A stretch of DNA of 64,000 nucleotides from UBA12191 sp009937185 (lineage in GTDB: Bacteria > Planctomycetota > UBA8108 > UBA1146). Positions within the stretch are counted from its first letter, which is position 1, and each line of letters starts with the position of its first letter. This document shows positions 25,307 through 34,126 of this stretch, in pieces. Position numbers and translations under genes: made by a program. The stretch covers positions 1 through 64,000 of the forward strand of contig CALJGL010000002.1 in NCBI GenBank assembly GCA_938075155.1, given 5' to 3'. The notes beneath the pieces were generated by a model. It did not search any database, had not been told where the DNA came from, and saw only the letters and a list, made by a program, of their open reading frames with translations.

Positions 25307-27148
25307 TTAATCAAATGAACTTAATCGCTTTTCGAATTCAGCTTCATGTCGATCGTGCTCTTCGCTGGCCTGCTCGAATTTCTCAAATGCTTTGTCGATA
25401 GAAGACCGCAAATTATTGAGCTCTTGAGCATGCTTGGCGATGGCTTCACCATCACCTTCTTCAGATGAACTGATCAATAGCGCTTCCATTTTTTCTACTT
25501 TTTCCTCAAGCATCATTATCAGCTTTTCGTTGCTCTCTATCGTCTGCTTCAGAGGCTTAAGTAACTTCGACCTCTCCTGAATAATTTGAGCACGTTCACG
25601 CTTGAGGTCTTTTCGGTTTTCACGACGCTTTCGAGGCTCGGTTGTTTCTGGAGGTGCATCTTCGCTACTCCAACCATGGCGCCGAAGAAAGTCATCGTAT
25701 CCGCCCTCAAACACTCGAACTTTGCCGTCATCGAATATCACCAGGCGATTACACGTTTCTCTAAGAACCGACTCCACGTGAGTCACCATGACTGCTGCAC
25801 CTTCATATGCCCGAATCGCTTCAATAAGTGCATCGGTGCTGGCCATGTCTAAGTGATTTGTTGGCTCATCAAGAAGGAGCAAGTTACCAGGACACGCCAA
25901 CACTCTCCCGAGTAGCGTTCTCGACTTCTCGCCTCCTGACAATACCTCCACCTTTTTCAGTGCTAAGTCACCACCGAACATCATGGCTCCACAGATATCT
26001 CTAACCTGTGTTCGATTGAGCATGTTGTTGGCGTCATAGACTTCTTCCTCAATAGACCTTTTCTGCTGTAATACTTTCATAGCACTTTGACCAAATAAAT
26101 TTATCATTGTTGACGGATGCGTTCTCACTTCGCCTTCTACTGGTTTGAGCTCGCCGGCCATAAGCCTCAATAATGTTGACTTTCCTTTACCGTTCTGACC
26201 AATCACACCAATCCGATCGCCCGCACCGATATGAAGATCTAATTTCTGAATCAGCGTCGGGCCATCAGCGTAGGCAAAGTTTAAGTTCCGAGTCTCAAGA
26301 GCCCACTTGCCTGGATTGTTTTGATACTGAAAAGAAAAAGTGAGCGTTGAAATCTCATTAAGTTTGTCGAGGCGTTCCCGCTTGTTTATTTGCTTTAATC
26401 TTGATTGAGCCTGAGAAGCTCTGCGTGCTTTCGCTCTAAATCTTTCTACGAAACGCATTTCATGCGCAATTTTTCTTTCGGAATTAATGCGCGTCTTTTC
26501 ATGCATCTCTTCCTCAATATAAATTTGCTGCCAAGCTTTTTCTGTACCGCCGGTAAACTTGCGAAGTTTTTGTCGGTGCACTGCAAGGGTATGAGTCGTT
26601 ACAGCATCCATGAACTCTCTGTCGTGAGTGACTAACAGAAGTGTTCTTCTCCATTTGCGTAGAAAATCCTTCAGCCAACGTAAACTCACGATATCAAGGT
26701 AGTTATTGGGCTCGTCGAGAAGGAGAAGGTCGGGATCTTCGAGGAGAGCCTTGGCAAGATTCAGTCGAACCTGAAAACCACCTGAAAGCTCCTGTGGTGG
26801 CTGATGAAGTTGGTCTTCAGAGAAACCTAATCCCATCAACATTGATTCTGCTTTGAAAACGGGTAAAAAACCGTCTTCCTCTTTCAAGACAGTGCAGGCT
26901 TCATCCAGAACAGTTTTCTTAGAAAACACCAGATGCTGTGACAAATGCCCTATTCGAATGCCCCTGCTGACAGCGATAGCCCCCTGATCGGGGTCCAGCT
27001 CTTGCAAGATCATCCTCAATAGAGTCGATTTTCCGTGGCCATTGGCTCCGACGATGCCGACTTTTTCTCCAGCATCGATCAAGCAGCCTGCATCATGGAA
27101 CAGGTACTGGTCACCGAAAGATTTATGAATTCCCTGAATCTGTAGCAA
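25307..27148 (-). CDS. ABC-F family ATPase
   Basis: A soluble 613-residue protein with two ABC ATPase domains and no membrane part, so an ABC-F factor acting on ribosomes rather than a transporter. Domain 1: Walker A GANGHGKST, signature LSGGFQVRLNLA, Walker B LLLLDEPNNYLD. Domain 2: Walker A GQNGKGKST, signature LSGGEKSRTL, Walker B LLLLDEPTNHLD. A linker rich in Arg/Lys (about 225-265) joins them and the C-terminus is a charged coiled coil (about 530-613), as in YheS/Uup-type members. Starts at TTG 27148 after GGAG. Convergent with the orphan kinase, 32 bases apart. Which translational block it relieves cannot be told. Confidence 0.93.
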   Translation of the reverse strand: MLQIQGIHKSFGDQYLFHDAGCLIDAGEKVGIVGANGHGKSTLLRMILQELDPDQGAIAVSRGIRIGHLSQHLVFSKKTVLDEACTVLKEEDGFLPVFKAESMLMGLGFSEDQLHQPPQELSGGFQVRLNLAKALLEDPDLLLLDEPNNYLDIVSLRWLKDFLRKWRRTLLLVTHDREFMDAVTTHTLAVHRQKLRKFTGGTEKAWQQIYIEEEMHEKTRINSERKIAHEMRFVERFRAKARRASQAQSRLKQINKRERLDKLNEISTLTFSFQYQNNPGKWALETRNLNFAYADGPTLIQKLDLHIGAGDRIGVIGQNGKGKSTLLRLMAGELKPVEGEVRTHPSTMINLFGQSAMKVLQQKRSIEEEVYDANNMLNRTQVRDICGAMMFGGDLALKKVEVLSGGEKSRTLLGRVLACPGNLLLLDEPTNHLDMASTDALIEAIRAYEGAAVMVTHVESVLRETCNRLVIFDDGKVRVFEGGYDDFLRRHGWSSEDAPPETTEPRKRRENRKDLKRERAQIIQERSKLLKPLKQTIESNEKLIMMLEEKVEKMEALLISSSEEGDGEAIAKHAQELNNLRSSIDKAFEKFEQASEEHDRHEAEFEKRLSSFD

Positions 27149-27247
27149 TTTTTTTCTCCACAGCAGGTATCTTACTCGTAGGCGAGGATCAGGTCACTCA
27201 AGACCGATTCAACGAAACTAAATTTCCTATGGAAAGTATAACAGTCC

Positions 27248-28621
27248 ATGGCGCGGTTTTTTCTTCTTCTATTTCTTTGTTTACTCATGCTGGCCGCAGT
27301 CTATCGACTCGATAATCGAGGGATGATCCCCAGTGATTTGCCCAGAATGCCATACCTTCAGCAGGTCTCAGGCTCCAGTGCCATCATCGCCTGGAGAATG
27401 GTAGACGACAAAAACGAGGAGATGGAACCTCTCGTCTCTTGGCGTGTGAAATCTCCTCAGGACTCCTCAAATACCCCTGCATGGAACCTGATCACTGAAT
27501 CTGAAGCATTATCAGTGATCCCTGAGTTCCTTGACTATTCTGCTCAAATTTCAGGACTCCCAGAGCACTCCTTGATCGAATACAAAGTCACAATCGGGGG
27601 AAATTTTATCGGAGAAGGAACGTTTCTTTCTGCAATGGGGAAAGAGTCCGATGAAACGATGCGAATCTGGGTTTTAGGTGATAGCGGCACCGGAAAAAGT
27701 GCTCAATTCAATGTGATCTCTGAAATGGAATCTCATCTCAATAAGCTCGGTCCGGACGGACGGATTGACTTGATGCTTCATGTTGGAGATATGGCCTACA
27801 GCCATGGAACCAATGGAGAGTTCACGGCAAGATTCTTCAGGCCTTATTCACATTTACTTTCAGAATTTCCATGTTGGCCTGCTATTGGAAATCATGAAGT
27901 CAAAAGCTCCTCTGTCGAAACCGAATCCGGCCCTTACTTCGATGCTTACCTCCTGCCTCGCAATGGCGAATCAGGAGGATACCCCAGTGGCACAGAGGCG
28001 TATTACTCCTTTGATAACGGTCCCGTACACTTCATTTCTATTGATTCTAGCGGGGCCAAAATCACTGCCGAGTCCCCAATGGTGGAATGGCTAAAAAAGG
28101 ACCTGGCCCAACAAGATCAAAAATGGTGCATCGTATTCATGCATCACCCGCCCTATTCACTAGGAACGCACACTTCAGAGGACAGCAATGATAGTTACGG
28201 CCGACTTGTAGCTGTCAGAGAGCTCCTCTTGCCCATTCTTGAGGGTGGAGGGGTAGACCTATTTCTTGCGGGCCATTCTCATTGTTATGAGAGATCTTCA
28301 TTGATCAAAGGGGTGTACGGTTATGGAGAGTCTCCCAATTTCGGAATTCCAAACCGTGAAACGCTTCGCTCAGATGGAAAAATACTGAGCGAAAACACTT
28401 CGCAATTTGATCTGGGTACAGAGGGTGGAACTCTCTATGTCGTTGTCGGTCATGGGGGAGCAAGTTCGAGAGTGAATGGAAAACACCCCGTAATGGAAGT
28501 GGCTGATCCCAGACATGGATCTGTCCTACTTACCATCGATAAAAATAATCTGGTTCTGGAAAACATCGTTGTCGGTCAAGGTGTTACAGATACGGTGAAG
28601 TTGACTCAACCGGCCCCGTAA
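27248..28621 (+). CDS. Purple-acid-phosphatase-like metallophosphoesterase
   Basis: An exported 457-residue enzyme. Signal peptide FFLLLFLCLLMLAAVYRL is followed by a fibronectin-III-like N-domain (PYLQQVSGSSAIIAWRMVD) as in plant-type purple acid phosphatases, then the dimetal core: VLGDSGTG, HVGDMAYSHG, PAIGNHEV, VFMHHPPYS and LAGHSHCYERS. The tyrosine of GDMAY is the one that ligates iron in this family. It releases phosphate from organic esters outside the cytoplasm. Divergent from the ABC-F gene with 99 bases between. Confidence 0.92.
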   Translation: MARFFLLLFLCLLMLAAVYRLDNRGMIPSDLPRMPYLQQVSGSSAIIAWRMVDDKNEEMEPLVSWRVKSPQDSSNTPAWNLITESEALSVIPEFLDYSAQISGLPEHSLIEYKVTIGGNFIGEGTFLSAMGKESDETMRIWVLGDSGTGKSAQFNVISEMESHLNKLGPDGRIDLMLHVGDMAYSHGTNGEFTARFFRPYSHLLSEFPCWPAIGNHEVKSSSVETESGPYFDAYLLPRNGESGGYPSGTEAYYSFDNGPVHFISIDSSGAKITAESPMVEWLKKDLAQQDQKWCIVFMHHPPYSLGTHTSEDSNDSYGRLVAVRELLLPILEGGGVDLFLAGHSHCYERSSLIKGVYGYGESPNFGIPNRETLRSDGKILSENTSQFDLGTEGGTLYVVVGHGGASSRVNGKHPVMEVADPRHGSVLLTIDKNNLVLENIVVGQGVTDTVKLTQPAP

Positions 28622-28663
28622 ATACGAGCCTAATATTCCGCTCTTAAAGACTCCTACGTCAAC

Positions 28664-28688
28664 ACCCCTGCTACTGGGCAGCCGGGGT
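28664..28688 (+). terminator. Possible terminator hairpin
   Basis: ACCCC-T-GCT pairs with AGC-C-GGGGT (one mismatch, 7-base loop) and is followed by a short T run, 42 bases after the phosphatase stop. Moderate stability. Confidence 0.4.
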
Positions 28689-28799
28689 TTGAGTTATTCA
28701 ACATTCCCATTCATGGCTGGTCTTTCCCCCTTCCATCAGGGTATCCTCATGACTTCAAATTAATCCACTACTGTGACAAGTGACCATATTGGAGGAGAG

Positions 28800-30002
28800 A
28801 TGACCCTACCCGCAGGAAACGCCATCATTGCCCAGTCCGGAGGACCCACTGTCGTCATCAATGCCTCGCTAGCTGGAGTCGTGGAAGCCATACAGGAATC
28901 CGGACTCGCAGGATCTATCTTTGGCGCCCGCCATGCTGTCAGGGGAATGCTCGAAGGTCATCTTTGTGACTTAGGACAACTTGACCAAGACTCTCTGAAC
29001 AAAATCGCTCATACTCCCGGAGCGACTCTAGGATCGAGTCGCGACAAACCCGACGAAGATTATTGCCGCAAAATTTTCGAACAGCTTTCAACAAGAGATA
29101 TCCGTTACTTCTTCTACATTGGAGGTAACGATAGTGCTGATACCTGTCGAATCATCTCCGAAGTTTCCCAAGATGCGGGATACGAACTCAGAGCATTCCA
29201 CGTCCCAAAAACGATCGACAACGATCTTGTCCTGAATGATCACACCCCTGGATTCGGGTCCGCAGCAAAGTTTGTAGCATGTGCTTTGATGGGTGACAGT
29301 CTCGACAATAAAGCCCTCCCCGGCATCAAGATCGATGTCATCATGGGCCGTCATGCCGGCTTCCTAACGGCGGCAAGTGCCTTAGCCCGAACTGAACATG
29401 GGACAGGTCCAAATCTGATTTATTTACCAGAATCAATCTTTGATATTGATCGCTTTATCACCGATGTAGATCGTGTTTACTCGAAGGAAGGTCGCTGCAT
29501 GATCGCAGTGAGCGAGGGAATACACAATGCTGAAGGAACCTCCATTACACAAATGCTCGCAGAGCAATTGTCAGGCTCAGTGGAAAGAGATGCACATGGT
29601 AATGTTCAGCTCTCAGGAAGCGGGGCGCTGGGTGATTATTTAGCTCGACTGATTCGCGAACGACTTGGAAGCAAGCTTCGCGTACGAGCAGATACTTTTG
29701 GTTACCTTCAAAGATCATTTGCTGACTGCGTCAGCGCATCAGATCGCACCGAGGCCCGCGAAAGCGGTCGAGCCGCAGTTCAAGCCGCACTCGACGACCA
29801 TATAGGTGCAAGCCTAACGATTCGGAGAACTTCTGATCATCCCTATACAGTCGAATACGTCCCGGTTCCCTTACAAGAAGTCGCCCGCAAAACAAAAGTG
29901 ATGCCGGCTTCCTGGATAAAAGACGGCTGCGACGTGACTGAGGATTTCATCGAATATGCAAAACCTCTTGTAGGACCTCTCCCCGTGATCGGCTCAATTT
30001 AA
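28800..30002 (+). CDS. 6-phosphofructokinase, probably PPi-dependent
   Basis: Phosphorylates fructose 6-phosphate in glycolysis. ATG 28800 follows GGAGGA; the GTG nine codons earlier lacks this spacing. Motifs: AQSGGPTVVINASL at the N-terminus, YIGGNDSADT with Asp111 where ATP enzymes have Gly, and VPKTIDNDL with Lys137 (ATP enzymes have Gly), then GFGSAAKF and MGRHAGFL. The Asp and Lys together are the usual mark of pyrophosphate use, so the reaction is probably reversible. Length 400 fits the TP0108/clade of PPi-PFKs. Convergent with the DUF3352-like gene, 10 bases apart. Confidence 0.92.
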   Translation: MTLPAGNAIIAQSGGPTVVINASLAGVVEAIQESGLAGSIFGARHAVRGMLEGHLCDLGQLDQDSLNKIAHTPGATLGSSRDKPDEDYCRKIFEQLSTRDIRYFFYIGGNDSADTCRIISEVSQDAGYELRAFHVPKTIDNDLVLNDHTPGFGSAAKFVACALMGDSLDNKALPGIKIDVIMGRHAGFLTAASALARTEHGTGPNLIYLPESIFDIDRFITDVDRVYSKEGRCMIAVSEGIHNAEGTSITQMLAEQLSGSVERDAHGNVQLSGSGALGDYLARLIRERLGSKLRVRADTFGYLQRSFADCVSASDRTEARESGRAAVQAALDDHIGASLTIRRTSDHPYTVEYVPVPLQEVARKTKVMPASWIKDGCDVTEDFIEYAKPLVGPLPVIGSI

Positions 30003-30012
30003 TAAGCCCTCA

Positions 30013-32025
30013 TTATCTGGGTGGAAGCACATCCGAAATCGGGGCTTTTTCTTTTTCAGAGTTCTCGCCTTCAAGAACTTCGGGTATCCCGGATTCTTCA
30101 GGTATCAATATGGTCTCGACATCGGCGAATGGATCTGCCATTCCCCCTTCGGCGGTAGACTCTTCGAGCTCCATGCTCATGTTTTCAAAGAACTTCAGTC
30201 CTTGAAAAACTCCTTCCAACGCCATTCCGCCTGCGGCTTCAATTCCCATAGGCATCGGCGATTTAAACTTCGCCATAATGCCGCCCTCAGGTATTGAAAA
30301 ACAATGTCCTTCAATATTCCAACCTTCGAATAAATGCGCCGAAGGAAGGGATCCTGCCTGCACGCGACGACTAGAAAGCGCGTCTCCTGATAGCTGAGTC
30401 TGAATCAATGGAACAAGTGTCGGCCATGCCCACTCTAAATATTTCCCCAAGTCCAATCGACTATACCCACTCGCACCTGCAAGGTCGGGGAAGACTCCTG
30501 TTTCTTCACCCTGCCGAAGCCGGAACAAAGTTTGCTCCAGAATTCCTGGGTTAGGAGCCAGAAGTATCTGTCCATTCAGCTCAACCCAACTCAGAACGGT
30601 TGGAACTGAAACACCTCGGAGTTGTAAATACTCAATCGTGAGTTTTTCTTCGCCGTGATTTACAGAAAGACTTCCTGGTTCAACACTCGCCCCAAAACTG
30701 GAAAGCCCAAGTTGTATGAACGGCACCAACTTCTTCACCGCTTGCTGAACGACCTTAGGATCACATTCTGGAAGTACCGCAACAAAACCGGGAAGGATGC
30801 CCCTCGCTTTTGGCTCTTCAAAAATCACTATTCGCTGCCCCAAAGCTTCAAGAAGGTTCTCGATCTTTATACCGAGAACAGCCTCGAAAGTTCTTGTTGA
30901 TTGCGTAACTTGCCAAGCATCTTCTTCAGGAAACAACTTCTCAATAAATACCAACAACTCTTGGTAAAAACTATTGGCGTCAAAACGTGCAACCGAATAC
31001 AGATAACTCTGCTTTGGAACTCCTAAAAAATCTTCGGTTTTCAAAGTCGTATTCGAAGACTTTCCTTCAGTCCTAAACGGGAAACTCCAGCCGAAACGAA
31101 ATGGGTGCATTTCGTCATCCATAACTCCGCTAGCAATATGCTGCGTACCTATTCTGGACATCTGGTCAATCACACCATCTACCTGCGGTGGAAGTTGCTC
31201 ACCGAAACTCTCCATGGTGTCTAAGACAAGACCGAGAATCGCGGGTAAGTCGAACTGGAAAGACGCAGTCACAGCTCCTTCGCCAATACAGTTGGTCATG
31301 CCCGCTTGATAGATAGGAGAATCAGCGAGTGACTTCCTCTGTCCAGCCGTCACGTCCGAATAAGCTTTCGCGCTTCCCTCGCCTAGGGCAAGCACAACCC
31401 GGCCCTCATCGGTTTTCCACCAGAGGTCGATGCCGCCCAACTCGCCCGCTTGGCTCAACACCATCCAGCGTTCTTCTCCCATTTTTTCAATATAAGGATC
31501 AGACTGAATAAAACTAATAAGGACAGACTGCACTCTACTTTTCACTTTTTCCGCATCTTCACCAGCATCAACAATCAGATAACCAATAACTTCCGGACTC
31601 ATCGATTCGATCAAGATGTCAGAAATCCCCATTGCCATTCCGTATTGGCCTGAAGCAAATGCGTCCACGAGAGCTTCGGCGGCTTCTTGGTCCGAATCAC
31701 TCATTCCGGAAAACCCTCTGACCAACTGGCGAACTTGATCGAGACCTTTCAGAGATTTCAAAGATTGGAATCTCTCTTGGCTCATCAACCTGCCGAGTGG
31801 ACTGGACAAGAGTTCCGAATCCAAATCATTGATCCCGCAACTTCCGGCAAAGATCAGTGTCTCGAAAGGATAGAACCTTGCCAAATCATGCGACCTCTGC
31901 GTTGTGCTGTGCGTTGAGCTCTGTGCCGGATTCTGCGTGGCGGTGATCGGTGGGTCCTGTGCTTCAAGGCCAAGGTTTCCACCCATTAAAATTGTAAGGG
32001 TCGTGATCAGCAAAGAGGTCGTCAT
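30013..32025 (-). CDS. Large secreted protein, DUF3352-like
   Basis: A 670-residue exported protein with signal peptide SLLITTLTILMGGNLGLEAQ and GGAG eight bases before the ATG. The body opens with FYPFETLIFAGSCGINDLD and contains repeated alpha/beta units (GYLIVDAGEDAEKVKSRV, AMGISDILI, RIVIFEEPKARGILPGFVAVL), which match the general appearance of planctomycetal DUF3352-type proteins. The C-terminal 60 residues are acidic and low in complexity. No catalytic motif seen and function is unknown. Transcribed toward the PFK gene; 172 bases separate it from the ABC exporter genes upstream, so it could be the last gene of that unit. Confidence 0.75.
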   Translation of the reverse strand: MTTSLLITTLTILMGGNLGLEAQDPPITATQNPAQSSTHSTTQRSHDLARFYPFETLIFAGSCGINDLDSELLSSPLGRLMSQERFQSLKSLKGLDQVRQLVRGFSGMSDSDQEAAEALVDAFASGQYGMAMGISDILIESMSPEVIGYLIVDAGEDAEKVKSRVQSVLISFIQSDPYIEKMGEERWMVLSQAGELGGIDLWWKTDEGRVVLALGEGSAKAYSDVTAGQRKSLADSPIYQAGMTNCIGEGAVTASFQFDLPAILGLVLDTMESFGEQLPPQVDGVIDQMSRIGTQHIASGVMDDEMHPFRFGWSFPFRTEGKSSNTTLKTEDFLGVPKQSYLYSVARFDANSFYQELLVFIEKLFPEEDAWQVTQSTRTFEAVLGIKIENLLEALGQRIVIFEEPKARGILPGFVAVLPECDPKVVQQAVKKLVPFIQLGLSSFGASVEPGSLSVNHGEEKLTIEYLQLRGVSVPTVLSWVELNGQILLAPNPGILEQTLFRLRQGEETGVFPDLAGASGYSRLDLGKYLEWAWPTLVPLIQTQLSGDALSSRRVQAGSLPSAHLFEGWNIEGHCFSIPEGGIMAKFKSPMPMGIEAAGGMALEGVFQGLKFFENMSMELEESTAEGGMADPFADVETILIPEESGIPEVLEGENSEKEKAPISDVLPPR

Positions 32026-32197
32026 TTGAATACTCCGTGACTTTTCATTTTTCTGGAACGGGGTTCACCCCATAGATCCTGAAACAAATTTGGCGAGTGT
32101 CAATTAAAGAAGTTCCCTGAGGCTTCATTCTTGGGAATATGTCCATATCGGGGAGGGGACTCTCGTGTCCGGCGTGTGGTTTGGGAACTATTGGGCT

Positions 32198-34126
32198 TCA
32201 GCGGGATTGGAATTGGAGCTTCACGAGTTTGGCGTAAATCCCATCCTGAGATACTAATTCATCATGGGTACCCGATTCTCTCAATTGACCATGATGCAAA
32301 ACAAGAATCCTATCGGCTTTCCGAACAGTACTTAATCGATGAGCCACTATCACTGAAGTACGCCCTTCGACCATTTTGTCAATCGCCGCTTGGATTCGTG
32401 TTTCCGTTTCCGTGTCCACATGGCTTGTCGCTTCATCCAGAACCAAGATCTCTGGATTTCCGGCGAGTGCTCTGGCAAATGAAATCAACTGGCGTTCACC
32501 GCTGGAAAGAGTTCTTCCTCGTTCCATCATCGGCTCATCTAATCCCTGACTCTGTCTCGCAATGATGTCTTGACCATTGACCTGTTCAAGGGCTTCAAGA
32601 ATTTTGCTGCGTTGGATATCACGATCAAACCGAATGTTTTCTCCCAGGGTTCTGGAAAGAACGGCAACGTCCTGCAACACCAAGCCAAATCTTTCACGAT
32701 GCTCTACGAGAGAAGACTCGCGGATATCATCGCCATTCAAAGTGATGCTCCCAGAGACCGGATCATGGAATCTCAGCAGTAGATTAATGATCGTACTTTT
32801 GCCTGCACCGGTAGCGCCGACGATGGCCACCGTCTCGCCTTTTTTGACAGAGAATGAAACGTTTTGCAGAACAGGCGTCTTTGGATCGTATGCGAAAGAA
32901 ACACCTTCGAATCGAATCTCATTCAGCGGGGCGAGATCTTCATCTGAGTGATGCTCCCCCTCAGGAAGAGATGTGTCGGAGTCCAGAACCGAAAAGACTC
33001 TTTCACTCGAGGCCATTGCAGACTGAAGAAGATTGTACTTCTCTGCCAAATCTCTCACCGGAGTGAAAAGACGAGTTAAATAGGTCCAGAAGAGGAAAAA
33101 CTCACCGAATGTCGCGGTCCCTGCCTCTATTCGTTGCCCGCCTTGAACAACGATGATGCCGAGAGCGACCACAGAGAGCAATTCGACGGTTGGAAAGAAC
33201 AGCGCATACCAAAAAATGCTCTTCAAGTGTGCGTCTCTGAGCTTCCCGTTGATTTCTGAATATCGAGTCGCTTGTTCCTTTTCACGCCTACAAACCTGAA
33301 TGACTTCCATCCCGCTGATGGACTCCTGAGTAAAAGCGTTAATGTGGGCTAACCGGCGGCGAACTTCCCTGTAGTGCTTTCTAGCAAACTTTCTAAAGAT
33401 CGTTGTCGAAATCAAAAGCACTGGAGCCGTTGATAAAACCATGAGTGCCAGATCAGAATTTGTCCAAAACAGCATGATGACGATGCCTGTGATCGCGAGG
33501 ATATCTCCTACAAGCGTCACAAATCCGCTCGTAAATAATTCATTCAGAGATTCCACGTCACTGGTGACTCGCGTCACAAGGCGCCCGACAGGATTAGTAT
33601 GATAAAAAGATGCGCTCTGCTTTTGCAAATGGGCAAAGACCTGCAAACGTAAATCTCTCATCACGTTTTGGCCTGTCAAATTGAGCACCATCGTCTCGCC
33701 ATAACGCATCAATATTTGAACCAAGAGCGTCGAGGCGTAGATACCCACGAGCAACCAAAGCCATTGGGCACGATCGGCAGCAGTGGCTCCTACGGTGATA
33801 GGGTCTAAGCCCATCCATGCGCCAATGTCGGCCATCGATTGACCAAGCCCCGTCAATTCCCGTTCCTCAATCCCCTGCGCAGGGAGAGCCAAGGGACCGT
33901 CCACCGCTTCTTTGATCAACAAAGGTCCTATGAGAGAAAGGCCTGTATTGACAAGGATAAGAAAGATAGAAGAGGCCACTAATAATCGATATGGCTTCAA
34001 ATAGTGAAGTAATCTTCCCGCCAAAGCCTTACTAAATGGGCGATCGATGACTTCCTCGACGTGGAAGTCTTCGGAGTCATCCCGTTCCTTCTTTTTATCT
34101 GCTTTATCGTTTTTCCTGGAGATCAT
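32198..34126 (-). CDS. ABC exporter half-transporter B (canonical Walker B)
   Basis: A 642-residue protein with six membrane helices (about 35-350) and one ATPase domain: Walker A GATGAGKST, signature LSSGERQLI (non-canonical second Ser), Walker B ILVLDEATSHVD with the catalytic Glu, and switch His in VIVAHRLSTV. The start overlaps the stop of the partner by four bases (ATGA). An insert of about 50 residues between helices 1 and 2 (PAQGIEERELTGLGQ) probably forms a periplasmic loop. With the partner it makes a heterodimeric lipid/drug-type exporter; the degenerate signature here and the altered Walker B there fall on the same composite site. Substrate unknown. Confidence 0.93.
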   Translation of the reverse strand: MISRKNDKADKKKERDDSEDFHVEEVIDRPFSKALAGRLLHYLKPYRLLVASSIFLILVNTGLSLIGPLLIKEAVDGPLALPAQGIEERELTGLGQSMADIGAWMGLDPITVGATAADRAQWLWLLVGIYASTLLVQILMRYGETMVLNLTGQNVMRDLRLQVFAHLQKQSASFYHTNPVGRLVTRVTSDVESLNELFTSGFVTLVGDILAITGIVIMLFWTNSDLALMVLSTAPVLLISTTIFRKFARKHYREVRRRLAHINAFTQESISGMEVIQVCRREKEQATRYSEINGKLRDAHLKSIFWYALFFPTVELLSVVALGIIVVQGGQRIEAGTATFGEFFLFWTYLTRLFTPVRDLAEKYNLLQSAMASSERVFSVLDSDTSLPEGEHHSDEDLAPLNEIRFEGVSFAYDPKTPVLQNVSFSVKKGETVAIVGATGAGKSTIINLLLRFHDPVSGSITLNGDDIRESSLVEHRERFGLVLQDVAVLSRTLGENIRFDRDIQRSKILEALEQVNGQDIIARQSQGLDEPMMERGRTLSSGERQLISFARALAGNPEILVLDEATSHVDTETETRIQAAIDKMVEGRTSVIVAHRLSTVRKADRILVLHHGQLRESGTHDELVSQDGIYAKLVKLQFQSR